The notes under the pieces were generated by a model. It saw nothing but the letters and a program-made list of their open reading frames with translations. It had not been told where the DNA came from and did not search any database. A stretch of DNA of 64,000 nt, from the NCBI GenBank assembly GCA_025359085.1, contig JANYHL010000033.1, positions 1 to 64,000 of the forward strand, read 5' to 3'. This DNA comes from Gammaproteobacteria bacterium. GTDB taxonomy: Bacteria > Pseudomonadota > Gammaproteobacteria > Burkholderiales > Burkholderiaceae_C. Position numbers and translations under genes: made by a program. Below, piece by piece: positions 1 to 10,091 of the stretch; within the stretch, counting starts at the first letter, position 1; the number at the start of each line of letters is the position of its first letter.

Positions 1-261
1 CAGTTCCGGCAGCACCGTCAACCAGCCCAGAAAACCCGGCGGCAGCGCCAGCGACCCGGCCAGCACACTGGCGTGCCGGGCGGCGGCGCGGCCCAACGCG
101 CGGGCGCGCTGGTCGGGCTGCTCCAGTTTGCTTTCGCTGGACGCGGGCACGCGCAACACCAAGCCCAGAATGGCGTCGCCGACTTTGTGGCGCAGGCCGC
201 TTGGGGTATCGCTGGCGGCGACGTCGGTGACATGCAGCGTGGTGCGTTCGGATTTGGACAT
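1..261 (-). CDS. EcsC-like/hypothetical protein, truncated by window start
   Basis: Minus-strand frame from ATG at 261: MSKSERTTLHVTDVAASDTPSGLRHKVGDAILGLVLRVPASSESKLEQ..., open to the window edge. Confidence 0.5.
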   Translation of the reverse strand, partial: MSKSERTTLHVTDVAASDTPSGLRHKVGDAILGLVLRVPASSESKLEQPDQRARALGRAAARHASVLAGSLALPPGFLGWLTVLPEL

Positions 262-354
262 GGTGCGTCATTATGTCGCCCGTCGCTGAGTGCTGGGCGG
301 CTTGCTTTGACGTAAGCCGGGGGCAAGCTTGGGTCAATCGGGTACATTGAACCA

Positions 355-2352
355 ATGAGATACAAAATGTTACTTGTCGCGTTGCGACCGTGGGGGGCCG
401 CGATGGTCCTGCTTGCCAGCACCGAACTGGCCATTGCACAGGCGCCTGAACCCCTGCAAGCGGTGGCCACGCACGCCAGCGCGCTGTCCGAGGCCGACTT
501 TCTGGCAGAGATGCCGATCGTGCTGTCGGTGTCGCGCCTGCCGCAGCGTCTGGACGAGACACCGGGTGCGGTCACCATCCTGGATCGCGACATGATTCGC
601 CTGTCGGGTGCGCGCGATGTGGCCGACCTGCTGCGCCTGGTACCGGGTTTTCAGACCAGCACTTCATTTGAATCCGGTGCGCCATTTGCCAGCTACCACG
701 GCGGTTTTGACTATTACTCCAACCGCATTCAGGTTCTCATTGACGGTCGTTCGGTCTATTCGCCGTACTTCATTGGCAGTGTCGGCTCCGGCTTGCAGAC
801 CGTGGCGCTGGCTGATATCGAGCGCATCGAGGTGCTCCGAGGCTCCAACTCGGCGTCCTATGGCGCGCGTGCCCTGCTAGGAGTCATCAACATCGTCACG
901 CGCCACACGCTCGACACTTTGGGTTTGCAGGCCACGCTGGGCGCGGGCGAAAACGGTATCCGCGATGGCCAGGCGCGCATTGGCTGGGGCCAACTGGATG
1001 CCAGTTACCGTTTGACGGTGGACCGCCGCGGCGACAATGGGTTGACGGGCTCGAACGGCCACAACCAGGTCAACCGTGTCAACTTGCGGGCCGATTTGCG
1101 CTCTGGCGCAGGCGATGAGATGGGCCTGCGCGCGGGCGGTTTGACTATTGAATTTGGCAAAGGCATTGCCGGCATGATTGACAACGCGCTGCGCGACGCC
1201 GCCTTCAGGTCGGGTTACGCGCAGTTGGACTGGCGGCGCGTTCTTAATGCCGATGAAGACCTGGCGTTCGCGTATTCCCACTCCCAAGAGACTTATGACG
1301 ACAGTTTTATGTACCTTGGCCCGGTACGCAACAGCGCGAAGCGCCTGGTCATGGGCCAGGCGCTGTTTGACGCCAGTGGCCGCTCCAGCAGTGATGCCGT
1401 CTCGGTGCAGCACACGGTGCGCTTGAACTCCAACTTGCGGGTGGTGTGGGGCGGTGAATTTCGGCATGAGGGGGTGGCCTCTCAAGGGCTCTACAACACT
1501 GACTCAACCTTTGTGACCGAGTTCAGCCGCTTGTTCGGCAATGCCGAATGGCGCGCCACCCGCGATCTGATCGTCAATGCGGGGCTCATGCTGGAACACA
1601 GCAGCGTCTCTGGAGACGGGGTGTCCCCGCGGTTGATGTTGAACTGGCACATGGCGGACGCGCAAACCTTGCGAGTTGGTGTTTCCAAGGCGGTGCGGCC
1701 ACCGAGTACGTTTGAATCATTCTCTGACGTGCGCTTCTCTTCAACAGAAGGCGTGCCACAACTTATATCGATATTGGCCGGGGGTAAAGCTCGACCTGAA
1801 GGCCTGCTGGTGCGCGAACTGGGTTATCTGGGTACTTTTCCAAAGCTGGGGCTTGATCTGGATGTGCGCCTCTTTCACGAGAAGTTTGACGGCTTCTTGC
1901 GACAAAAAAATGATACCCGCCCGGCAGACTATGTCAATGATGAAGACCTAGCTATTCAGGGCCTTGAATACCAATTGAAATGGCGCCCCTGGCAGGGGGC
2001 GCAGCTCATCTTCAACCAAGCTTTCACGGCCATCAGTTCGATCGATGAAGGCGCGACATGGGCCGCGCCCAAGCGCGCAAGTTCGCTCATGTTTTTCCAG
2101 AAATTGCCGGGTGGTCTGGACCTGAGCCTGATGCATCAGGACAGTGGCACGGTGACCCCGCAGGGCGGCGGCATTGACAGCAAGCAGGCGATCGCCCGGA
2201 CGGATTTGCGTTTAGGCTTGCCATTTCGCTTGGGTCCCAACCGCGGCGAACTGGCGCTGGTAGTGCAGAACATGGGTTCTCCCTACACAGACTACCGCAA
2301 GACATTTTTTTTCGAGCGCCGCGCCTTCGTCACCCTGCAACTGGAAAACTGA
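355..2352 (+). CDS. TonB-dependent receptor (plug + beta-barrel)
   Basis: 665 aa; plug motif LPQRLDETPGAVTILDRDMIRLSGARDVADLLRLVPGFQ, IERIEVLRGSNSASYGARALLGVINIVT, C-terminal aromatic barrel strand. Confidence 0.9.
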   Translation: MRYKMLLVALRPWGAAMVLLASTELAIAQAPEPLQAVATHASALSEADFLAEMPIVLSVSRLPQRLDETPGAVTILDRDMIRLSGARDVADLLRLVPGFQTSTSFESGAPFASYHGGFDYYSNRIQVLIDGRSVYSPYFIGSVGSGLQTVALADIERIEVLRGSNSASYGARALLGVINIVTRHTLDTLGLQATLGAGENGIRDGQARIGWGQLDASYRLTVDRRGDNGLTGSNGHNQVNRVNLRADLRSGAGDEMGLRAGGLTIEFGKGIAGMIDNALRDAAFRSGYAQLDWRRVLNADEDLAFAYSHSQETYDDSFMYLGPVRNSAKRLVMGQALFDASGRSSSDAVSVQHTVRLNSNLRVVWGGEFRHEGVASQGLYNTDSTFVTEFSRLFGNAEWRATRDLIVNAGLMLEHSSVSGDGVSPRLMLNWHMADAQTLRVGVSKAVRPPSTFESFSDVRFSSTEGVPQLISILAGGKARPEGLLVRELGYLGTFPKLGLDLDVRLFHEKFDGFLRQKNDTRPADYVNDEDLAIQGLEYQLKWRPWQGAQLIFNQAFTAISSIDEGATWAAPKRASSLMFFQKLPGGLDLSLMHQDSGTVTPQGGGIDSKQAIARTDLRLGLPFRLGPNRGELALVVQNMGSPYTDYRKTFFFERRAFVTLQLEN

Positions 2353-2364
2353 GACCGCTCTCTC

Positions 2365-3297
2365 ATGCTGGCGCGCCTGTTCTTACTGTTGCTGACATGC
2401 TGGCTGGGTTGCCCGGTTACGTCTTTCGCGCAGGCCGCCACAGTCGTTATTGTCAGTAGCGAGCGCAGCCCAGCCTATGCCCAGGTGGCGGAGGTCTTGC
2501 TGCGTGAACTTGATCGCGGTGGCTGGTCGCGCCATGACGTGCTGCAACTCACCGCCGCTGAGTGGGTTGGCGCCGGTGTGCTGCGGCCCAAATTGTTTGT
2601 CGCGTTGGGCACTCAGGCGGCATCGGTCTTGGCCCAGGGCACCCCACAAGCACCGGTGCTGTGCGCGCTGTTGCCGCGCAGCAGTTTTGAGCGGGTGTTG
2701 CGCAGCAGTGGGCGCAAGGCATCGAACCAGTTTTCGGCGCTCTATCTCGATCAACCCTTGGGCCGACAACTGGAGTTGATTCAGTTGGCCCTGCCCGAGG
2801 CGCGTCATATTGGCGTGCTGTATGGCACTGACTCCAAAGCACAGGCGCTTACTTTAAGGGCGCTCGCTCATGGCCGGGGCCTGACCCTGCAGGAGGAGAG
2901 CATCGAACCGGCTGAACTGCTGTTTCCGGCGCTCAAGGCGGTGCTGGCAGACGCCGACGTGCTGTTGGCACTGGCGGACCCGCAGGTCTTTAACAGCAGC
3001 AGCCTTCAAAATATCTTGCTCACCTCGTTTCGGGCCAAGGTGCCGCTGGTAGCTTTTTCGCCCGCTTATGTGCAAGCCGGCGCTTTGCTGGCCTTGCACG
3101 TCACCCCGGGGCAAATCGGTCAGCAAGTCGCCACCATGGCCGCAGCCGTATTGCAGGGCAAGGCCTTGCCGGCCACGCCGCTTTACTCGCAGGATTTCAG
3201 CGTGGCCGTCAATGAGCACGTGGCCCGCTCGCTGGGGCTAACGCTCGACGCAGCGGCCTTGCGCACGCGCTTGCTGCGCGCGGAGGCGGCACCATGA
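2365..3297 (+). CDS. ABC-transporter-type periplasmic substrate-binding protein (PF04392-like), no permease nearby
   Basis: 310 aa with signal peptide; VLYGTDSKAQAL, LALADPQVFNSSSLQNILLTSFRAKVPLVAFSPAYVQAGALLALH. Confidence 0.75.
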   Translation: MLARLFLLLLTCWLGCPVTSFAQAATVVIVSSERSPAYAQVAEVLLRELDRGGWSRHDVLQLTAAEWVGAGVLRPKLFVALGTQAASVLAQGTPQAPVLCALLPRSSFERVLRSSGRKASNQFSALYLDQPLGRQLELIQLALPEARHIGVLYGTDSKAQALTLRALAHGRGLTLQEESIEPAELLFPALKAVLADADVLLALADPQVFNSSSLQNILLTSFRAKVPLVAFSPAYVQAGALLALHVTPGQIGQQVATMAAAVLQGKALPATPLYSQDFSVAVNEHVARSLGLTLDAAALRTRLLRAEAAP

Positions 3298-5255
3298 AAC
3301 TGGCAGGTATCCGCAATCGGATGTTGTTGGCCGCGGTCTTGCCGGTCGCTTTGATTGCCGTGTTGCTGGCGGCGGTGTTTTTATTGACCCGCGTCGATGA
3401 CATGACGACCGCACACAACCAACGCGCCCGCTCGCTGGCACGCCAACTGGCCACGGCCAGTGAATATGGCTTGTTTTCAGGCAACGTCAGCCAATTGCAG
3501 ATCCTGGCCGGTGGCGCTTTAGGCGAGGCGGATGTGCGCTCGGTCGCCATTGTGAACACGCAGGGCCAGGTGCTGGCCCATGCGGGCACGCGCCACTACG
3601 TGGCACCGCCGCTGCTGGATCGACAGGAGCGCGAACAGTTTGAGCCCCACGCCGATATGGATTTATTCCTGCAACCGGTTGCGGCCACCCAGGTGCCCCT
3701 TGACGACTTGTTTCAAGGACAGATCAATGCCAGCGGCGATGCCGGTCGGGCCAGGTCAGCGCAGCCCCTGCTGGGCCATGTGCTGATCGAGTTTTCACGC
3801 GCCGCGCTGAATCAAAGAGCGCACCAGACGCTGTGGACGGGCATCGCCATTACCTTGGGTGGTCTGTTGTTTGGTGTCTTGTTGGCGGTGCAATTGGGCC
3901 GTGGCGTGATTCGGCCCATTGCGCGAGTCTCCCGGCTGATTGAAAGCATCGGCGCGGGAGAACTGTCAGCGCGTGCCCCGGTCTTGCCGGATGACCCTTT
4001 GCGTGAGCTGCAGCAAGGCCTTAACTTGATGGCGCAGCGGCTGGAGTCCGGCCGTGATGAGCTGGAGCAACGCATTGCCACCGCGACGCAGGCCTTGCGC
4101 GAGAAAAAAGAAGAAGCCGAAACGGCGACCTTGTCCAAGACGCGCTTTCTGGCGGCGGCCAGCCATGACCTGCGCCAGCCGATGCACGCGCTGGGCCTGT
4201 TTGCCGCGCGGCTGGCACAGTTGCCGCACGATGCGACAACTGCCCATTTGATTGGCAACCTGGAGGCCTCGGTGCTGGCGCTGCAGGACTTGCTGGATGG
4301 ATTGCTTGATGTGTCAAGGCTGGAGGCGCACGCGGTGCAGCCGCAGGTGCGACCGTTTGCGCTGACTGAGCTGTTTGAGCAGTTGCGGGCCGGTTCGGCG
4401 TTGACGGCCCAGCAAAAAGGTTTGGGCTTGTACGTGCGCCCGACGCAAGTTTGGGTGCTGAGCGACTCGGCCCTGCTGCATCGAATACTGCTTAATCTGC
4501 TGAGCAATGCCTTGCGCTACACCCCGGCGGGTAGCGTGTTGCTGGCGTGCCGATCTTGCGCTGACGGCCAGCACGTCCGCATCGAGGTCTGGGACAGCGG
4601 TATTGGCATGGCGCCTGAGCATCAGCCAGAAGTCTTCACGGAGTTTTACCAGGTCGGCAACAGCGAGCGCGATCGCAACAAAGGCCAGGGACTGGGGCTC
4701 AGTATTGTTGAGCGCAGTGCGCAGTTGCTGGGTTACCCGCTGCAAATGCACTCCAGTCCGGGCCGCGGCACGCGCTTTAGCTTGCGCGTGCCTCTGGCGC
4801 AGCCCGACCTGGCGCTGGAGCGGCGCAGCCCGCTGCGGCCGCGCCGCTTTGAAGACATTGCCGGACTGCGGGTGCTGGTGATTGAGGACGATCAACTGGT
4901 CTGTGACGCCTTGGTGAGCTTGTTGGTCTCGTGGCGGGTCGAGGTGGCGGTGGCCGACGGTCTGGCCACGGCCTTGGCGCTGCTCAACGGCGGCGCTGCG
5001 CCCGATGTGATCGTGGCCGATTACCGTTTGCGTGATGGCGAAAACGGTATTGAGGTCATTCACCAGTTGCGTGCGGCGGCTGGCCAGCCGATACCGGCTT
5101 GCCTGGTCAGCGGTGACACCGATGCCAGCCTGGTGCAGGCGGCCGCAGCGGCTGGGCTCACCTTGTTGCACAAGCCGGTGCGTCCGGCCAAACTGCGCAG
5201 TCTGCTGCGGCGTTTGAGTCGGGTGGATCAGGTCGATCGTGCGGTTGGGGCGTAG
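3294..5255 (+). CDS. Hybrid sensor histidine kinase with C-terminal receiver domain
   Basis: N-terminal TMs, HAMP region, SHDLRQPMHAL phosphoacceptor box, GQGLGLSIVERSAQLLG ATPase box, receiver VLVIEDDQLVCDAL...VIVADYRL; ATGA overlap with upstream gene. Confidence 0.92.
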   Translation: MKLAGIRNRMLLAAVLPVALIAVLLAAVFLLTRVDDMTTAHNQRARSLARQLATASEYGLFSGNVSQLQILAGGALGEADVRSVAIVNTQGQVLAHAGTRHYVAPPLLDRQEREQFEPHADMDLFLQPVAATQVPLDDLFQGQINASGDAGRARSAQPLLGHVLIEFSRAALNQRAHQTLWTGIAITLGGLLFGVLLAVQLGRGVIRPIARVSRLIESIGAGELSARAPVLPDDPLRELQQGLNLMAQRLESGRDELEQRIATATQALREKKEEAETATLSKTRFLAAASHDLRQPMHALGLFAARLAQLPHDATTAHLIGNLEASVLALQDLLDGLLDVSRLEAHAVQPQVRPFALTELFEQLRAGSALTAQQKGLGLYVRPTQVWVLSDSALLHRILLNLLSNALRYTPAGSVLLACRSCADGQHVRIEVWDSGIGMAPEHQPEVFTEFYQVGNSERDRNKGQGLGLSIVERSAQLLGYPLQMHSSPGRGTRFSLRVPLAQPDLALERRSPLRPRRFEDIAGLRVLVIEDDQLVCDALVSLLVSWRVEVAVADGLATALALLNGGAAPDVIVADYRLRDGENGIEVIHQLRAAAGQPIPACLVSGDTDASLVQAAAAAGLTLLHKPVRPAKLRSLLRRLSRVDQVDRAVGA

Positions 5256-5854
5256 CCTTGGCGGCTGGCCGCCAGCACCAGTTGAACGCGGGTTTTGACG
5301 TCAAACGCGCGCAGCAGGGCGCTGACATGGTTCTTGGTGGTGTCATCGGTCAGCGCCAGGGCATCACTGATTTCCTTGTTGGAGCGGCCGTCCAGCAGCA
5401 AGGCCAGGACTTCGCCCTGGCGCAGCGTGAATTCGGGCTTTGTCTTGGCCGACGCCAGCAAATCGAAGGGCACATACACCTCGCCGGCCAGCACCAGGCG
5501 CACGGCGGCCAGCAATTCGACGCTATCGCCGTTCTTGGATAAAAAACCGGCCGCGCCGCTGGCCAGCGCCTTGCGCACCATCTGCGGGTGGGCCATGCCC
5601 GAGAGCATCAGAATCGGGAGCTCAGGATGGGCCTGGCCGAACACTTTAAGCGCGTCGAGTCCATTCATACGGGGTAAGTCATAGTCGAGCAGCACCAGAT
5701 CAAGGTCGGGGTGCAGGGCGGCCAGCTCAAAAGCCCGCTCGCAGTGCAGTGCCTGCAACACCTCGACCGGCTCGTTCATCCCTTGAAGGATCTGGCACAG
5801 GCCTTCACGCACCAGGGCATGGTCATCAACAACCAGTATTTTCAGTTTATTCAT
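5228..5854 (-). CDS. LuxR/NarL-family response regulator
   Basis: ILVVDDHALVREGL receiver and C-terminal HTH TLRQGEVLALLLDGRSNKEISDALALTDDTTKNHVSALLRAF. Confidence 0.9.
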   Translation of the reverse strand: MNKLKILVVDDHALVREGLCQILQGMNEPVEVLQALHCERAFELAALHPDLDLVLLDYDLPRMNGLDALKVFGQAHPELPILMLSGMAHPQMVRKALASGAAGFLSKNGDSVELLAAVRLVLAGEVYVPFDLLASAKTKPEFTLRQGEVLALLLDGRSNKEISDALALTDDTTKNHVSALLRAFDVKTRVQLVLAASRQGYAPTARST

Positions 5855-5964
5855 TCTTGAATTGAAGTATGCACCGGCCTGGTGCAGTCAAAGTTTGTGT
5901 TGAGTCAAGTCAGGGACAGGTAGCGCTAACTCGCGGCGGTCAGTCCCGCAATTTAGAATGAAGC

Positions 5965-8900
5965 ATGTTTGTCCATCTTCGCTTGCACACCGAATTTTCC
6001 GTCGTTGACGGCACCAACCGCATTGGCGACAGCGTCAAGGCTGCAGCCGCTGACGGCCAGCCGGCTTTGGCCATTACCGACCTGAGCAATCTGTTTGGCG
6101 CCATCAAATTTTACAAAGCCGCGCGCCAGTGCGGCGTCAAACCGCTGATTGGCGCCGAAATCTGGCTTGAAGGGCTGGGCCAGGATGCCAGCGCGTTGTC
6201 GCGCCTGCTGTTGCTGGTGCAAAACAAACAGGGTTACCTCAATTTATCGGAGTTGCTGGCGCGCGCCTGGACGCAGCAAGGCAGCAAGGCGCAGGCCAGC
6301 ATCAGCCTGGGCTGGCTGAAAGAGCTCAACGAAGGCCTGCTCGTGTTATCGGGCGCGCAGGCCGGGCCGGTCGGGCAGGCGCTGCTGCAGGGTGATGGCG
6401 AACGCGCACTGGACGCCGCCCTGCAATTAGGCGCGGTTTTTCCCCATCGGTTTTACCTGGAGTTGCAACGCGCGGGCCGCGCTGACGACGAGGCGCATGT
6501 CGTGGCTGCGGTGCAACTGGCCGTGCGCGCGGGTTTACCGGTGGTGGCGACACACCCGGTGCAGTTCGCCGGACCGGATGATTTTGAAGCGCATGAGGCC
6601 CGTGTCTGCATTGCCGACGGTGAAATTTTGAGCAATCCGCGGCGGGTGCGCCGCTTCACGCGCGAGCAGTATTTCAAATCCAGTGCGCAGATGCAGGCGC
6701 TGTTTGCCGATTTGCCTTCGGCCTTGGCCAATACGCTGGAGATTGCCAAGCGTTGCAACCTGACGCTGGTGCTGGACAAACCGCAGCTGCCGGATTTTCC
6801 GACGCCCGAGGTCAACGGCCAGCGCATGACGCCAGACGAGTACTTTCGATATGCCTCGCACCAGGGCCTGCAAGAGCGCATGGTGCATCTGTACCCGGAT
6901 GCGGCGCAGCGCAGCCAAGAGATGCCGCGTTACCTGGCGCGACTTGAGTTTGAACTCAATACCATCGTGAAGATGGGGTTCCCCGGCTACTTTTTGATCG
7001 TCGGTGACTTCATCAACTGGGCCAAAAACAATGGCTGCCCGGTGGGGCCAGGCCGGGGTTCCGGTGCCGGTTCCCTGGTGGCCTATTCGCTCAAGATCAC
7101 GGACCTGGACCCGTTGCGCTACAACCTGCTGTTCGAGCGCTTTTTGAACCCGGAACGGGTCTCCATGCCCGACTTTGACATCGACTTTTGCCAGACCAAC
7201 CGCAACCTGGTAATCGATTACGTCAAGGACAAATACGGCAAAGACGCGGTCAGCCAGATCGTCACCTTCGGCACCATGGCCGCCCGTGCCGCCGTGCGCG
7301 ACGTCGGTCGCGTGCTGGACATGAGCTACACCTTCTGCGACGGCATCAGCAAGTTGATCCCGAACAAGCCGGGCGTCAGCGTCAGCCTGCAGTTGCCGCC
7401 ATCGGATCGTAAAAAAGACGACAAAACGGTGTACGCGGTGGAAGCCGAGCCGCTGCTGGCCGAGCGCGAGGCCAAAGAAGAAGATGTCAAGACCTTGCTG
7501 GAACTGGCGCGCAAGCTCGAAGGTTTGACGCGCAACGTCGGCATGCACGCCGGTGGGGTGTTGATCGCGCCGGGCAAGCTGACCGACTTTTGCCCGCTCT
7601 ACCAGCAGCCCGGCAGTGACTCGGCGGTGAGCCAGTTTGATAAATACGATGTCGAAGCCATCGGCCTGGTCAAGTTCGACTTTTTGGGTCTGGCCACACT
7701 CACGATCCTGGAGATTGCGCGCGACTTCATCATGGCGCGCCACCCGGGGCAGGCGAACTTTGTCTTTGAGAACCTGCCGCTGGACGACGCGCGGGTCTAC
7801 AAGTTGTTTCAGGAGGGCAAGACCGAGGCGGTGTTCCAGTTTGAATCGCGCGGCATGCAGGGCATGTTGAAAGATGCCAAACCGACCCGGCTGGAAGACT
7901 TGATTGCGCTCAACGCGTTGTACCGGCCCGGCCCGATGGACCTGATCCCCAGCTTTGTGGCGCGCAAGCACGGGCGCGAAGACGTGATTTTCCCGCACCC
8001 GCTGGTGGCCGAGATGCTGAGCGAGACCTACGGCATCATGGTCTACCAGGAGCAGGTGATGCAGACCGCGCAGATTCTGGCCGGTTACTCGCTGGGAGGC
8101 GCCGACATTTTGCGTAAGGCCATGGGCAAGAAAGACGCCGAACAAATGGCCAAGCACCGCCAGATATTCCGTGACGGCGCTGCCAAGAACGACATCAATC
8201 AAGCCAAGGCCGACGAAGTCTTTGACCTGATGGAAAAATTTGCCGGCTATGGCTTCAACAAGTCACACGCCGCCGCTTATTCGCTGTTGGCCTATCACAC
8301 GGCCTGGCTCAAGGTGCATTACACGGCCGAGTTCTTTTGCGCCAACATGACGGTGGAGATGGGCGACACCGACAAGCTCAAGGTCTTGTTTGAGGACGCC
8401 TTGAAGATGGGCCTGACGTTCGAGCCGCCCGATGTGAACCGCGGCGGCAGCCGCTTTGAGCCGATTTCGGACAAGGTGATTCGTTATGGACTGAGCGCCA
8501 TCAAGGGCAGTGGCCAGCAGGCGATCGAGGCGATTGTGGCGGCGCGCGAAGGACGTGGCGTCGGGTCCAGTGGCGACGTGGCCGGGCCGTTCAAGAGCCT
8601 GTTTGATTTTTGCGTGCGGGTGGACCGTTCGCGCGTCAACAAACGCACGGTCGAGGCGCTGATCAAGGCTGGCGCGTTTGACGCGATCCAGCTCAACCGC
8701 GCCAGCCTGCTGGCCTCGACCGACCTGGCGTTCGAGTTTGGTGCCGCCGCGCTGGCCAACGCCAACCAGGGCGGTTTGTTTGACATGGACGCGGATGCGC
8801 AGGGATCGAGCACGCAGGAGCCCGAACTGGTGCAGGCGCTGCCGTGGGGTGTGAAAGAGCGCCTCACTTACGAGAAAACGGCGGTCGGCTTCTATTTGTC

Positions 8901-9522
8901 CGGCCATCTGTTTGACGAGGTGGCACTCGAAGTGCGCCGCTTTGCCAAGCGTCAGATCGACGACCTGATCGACATCCGCGAGCCGCAGTTACTTGCGGGC
9001 ATCATCAATGATTTTCGCGTCATCAACGGCCAGCGCGGCAAGCTGGCGCTGTTCAAGCTCGACGACAAATCGGGCTTGATCGAGGCGCGCGCCGATGAAG
9101 CGCTGATCAATGCGCACAAGAACTTGTTCAAGGACGATGAGCTGGTGATCGTCATGGGCCAGTTGAAGCCGGACCGGTTTTCCGGTGGCATGCAACTGAC
9201 GGTGACGCAGATTTGGGACCTGGAGCAGGCCCGCTGCCGCTTTGGCAAGTATTTGCGCCTGGTGGTAAGCACGCAGCCCGGCCAGGCGCCCGATGTGGCG
9301 CGCATGGCCCGGGACTACCCGCCGCTGCGCGAAGTCACCGAACAGGGGGAATTGCTGCGCGGCCTGGGCGTGCGTTTGAAGGTGACGTGCCAGGGCGAGG
9401 GCGCGAGTGCCACGGCCGAATTGCAGCTCGGGGAGCGTGCCAGGTTTTACCCCAGCAACGCCGCGCTGGCGGGCTGGCGGGTGCAGGCCGGGGCCGGCAA
9501 GGCCGAGATTGTTTATGAGTGA
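5965..9522 (+). CDS. dnaE: DNA polymerase III subunit alpha
   Basis: 1185 aa; PHP start FVHLRLHTEFSVVDG, PVGPGRGSGAGSLVAYSL, MPDFDIDFCQ, GYGFNKSHAAAYSLLAY. Confidence 0.97.
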   Translation: MFVHLRLHTEFSVVDGTNRIGDSVKAAAADGQPALAITDLSNLFGAIKFYKAARQCGVKPLIGAEIWLEGLGQDASALSRLLLLVQNKQGYLNLSELLARAWTQQGSKAQASISLGWLKELNEGLLVLSGAQAGPVGQALLQGDGERALDAALQLGAVFPHRFYLELQRAGRADDEAHVVAAVQLAVRAGLPVVATHPVQFAGPDDFEAHEARVCIADGEILSNPRRVRRFTREQYFKSSAQMQALFADLPSALANTLEIAKRCNLTLVLDKPQLPDFPTPEVNGQRMTPDEYFRYASHQGLQERMVHLYPDAAQRSQEMPRYLARLEFELNTIVKMGFPGYFLIVGDFINWAKNNGCPVGPGRGSGAGSLVAYSLKITDLDPLRYNLLFERFLNPERVSMPDFDIDFCQTNRNLVIDYVKDKYGKDAVSQIVTFGTMAARAAVRDVGRVLDMSYTFCDGISKLIPNKPGVSVSLQLPPSDRKKDDKTVYAVEAEPLLAEREAKEEDVKTLLELARKLEGLTRNVGMHAGGVLIAPGKLTDFCPLYQQPGSDSAVSQFDKYDVEAIGLVKFDFLGLATLTILEIARDFIMARHPGQANFVFENLPLDDARVYKLFQEGKTEAVFQFESRGMQGMLKDAKPTRLEDLIALNALYRPGPMDLIPSFVARKHGREDVIFPHPLVAEMLSETYGIMVYQEQVMQTAQILAGYSLGGADILRKAMGKKDAEQMAKHRQIFRDGAAKNDINQAKADEVFDLMEKFAGYGFNKSHAAAYSLLAYHTAWLKVHYTAEFFCANMTVEMGDTDKLKVLFEDALKMGLTFEPPDVNRGGSRFEPISDKVIRYGLSAIKGSGQQAIEAIVAAREGRGVGSSGDVAGPFKSLFDFCVRVDRSRVNKRTVEALIKAGAFDAIQLNRASLLASTDLAFEFGAAALANANQGGLFDMDADAQGSSTQEPELVQALPWGVKERLTYEKTAVGFYLSGHLFDEVALEVRRFAKRQIDDLIDIREPQLLAGIINDFRVINGQRGKLALFKLDDKSGLIEARADEALINAHKNLFKDDELVIVMGQLKPDRFSGGMQLTVTQIWDLEQARCRFGKYLRLVVSTQPGQAPDVARMARDYPPLREVTEQGELLRGLGVRLKVTCQGEGASATAELQLGERARFYPSNAALAGWRVQAGAGKAEIVYE

Positions 9523-9524
9523 AA

Positions 9525-9580
9525 TCGGGCTCTAGCCAGCGTTTTATATGCTTAAGTAGCTATTATTTTTATAGCTATTT
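9525..9580 (+). repeat. Dispersed AGCCCCCGT/AGCTATT repeat, degenerate copy G
   Basis: tctagccagcgttttatatgcttaagtagctattatttttatagctat; matches 3' half of repeat family. Confidence 0.55.
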
Positions 9581-9581
9581 T

Positions 9582-10020
9582 TTCCCCACTCACTCCCCCA
9601 ACCCGGGTTTTTGGGGGCAGAGCCCAAATTCGCCGAGCCGACGGCTCGCCCAAAGGGTGCGGCGCTACGCGCCGCAGCGAAATTGGTGTCTGACCCCAAT
9701 AACCCAAAGAGGGGGGCTTCATGTGGCCGCGTGTTTGAAGGTGGGAAAGGAGACGAGCCGAGGCACGCTGGCCTCAAACTGGCAGCAATCGCATTACGAG
9801 ACCGAGCACTCCCGGCAGATGCTGCGCTGGTTCTTGGCTCAGGCCTGGCATCGAGCGTTGAAATGACTGGATCGGTCTGTTCATAGGTTACCGCCACTTT
9901 GAGGCCAACGCACCATCGAGCGTTCATTTCCCACCGTAAGAAACACGGCCAAATGGGGCGGTTGGCTCCTCTCTTTCGCCCGGCGGGGCGAGAGAGAGGC
10001 GGGGGAGAGTGAGTGGGGAA
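9582..10020. mobile_element. Candidate non-autonomous element bounded by inverted repeats
   Basis: ttccccactcactccccc (9582-9599) versus gggggagagtgagtggggaa (10001-10020); interior palindrome attggtgtctgaccccaat (9682-9700) and several hairpins. Confidence 0.4.
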
Positions 10021-10091
10021 AGAACAGGCGTCAGCAAATCGCCAAAAAATTCAAAGTGAAATAACATTCATCCCCGGGCTTACTCGCGTTC

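Noticed and set aside
6535-8202. 555-aa minus-strand ORF
   Set aside because: Fully antisense to dnaE; a GC-driven shadow ORF with low-complexity His/Gln/Arg-rich translation.
9544-9927. 127-aa minus ORF and 91-aa plus ORF in the post-dnaE gap
   Set aside because: Overlap each other on opposite strands inside a palindrome-rich element; no family motif; more likely element sequence than genes.
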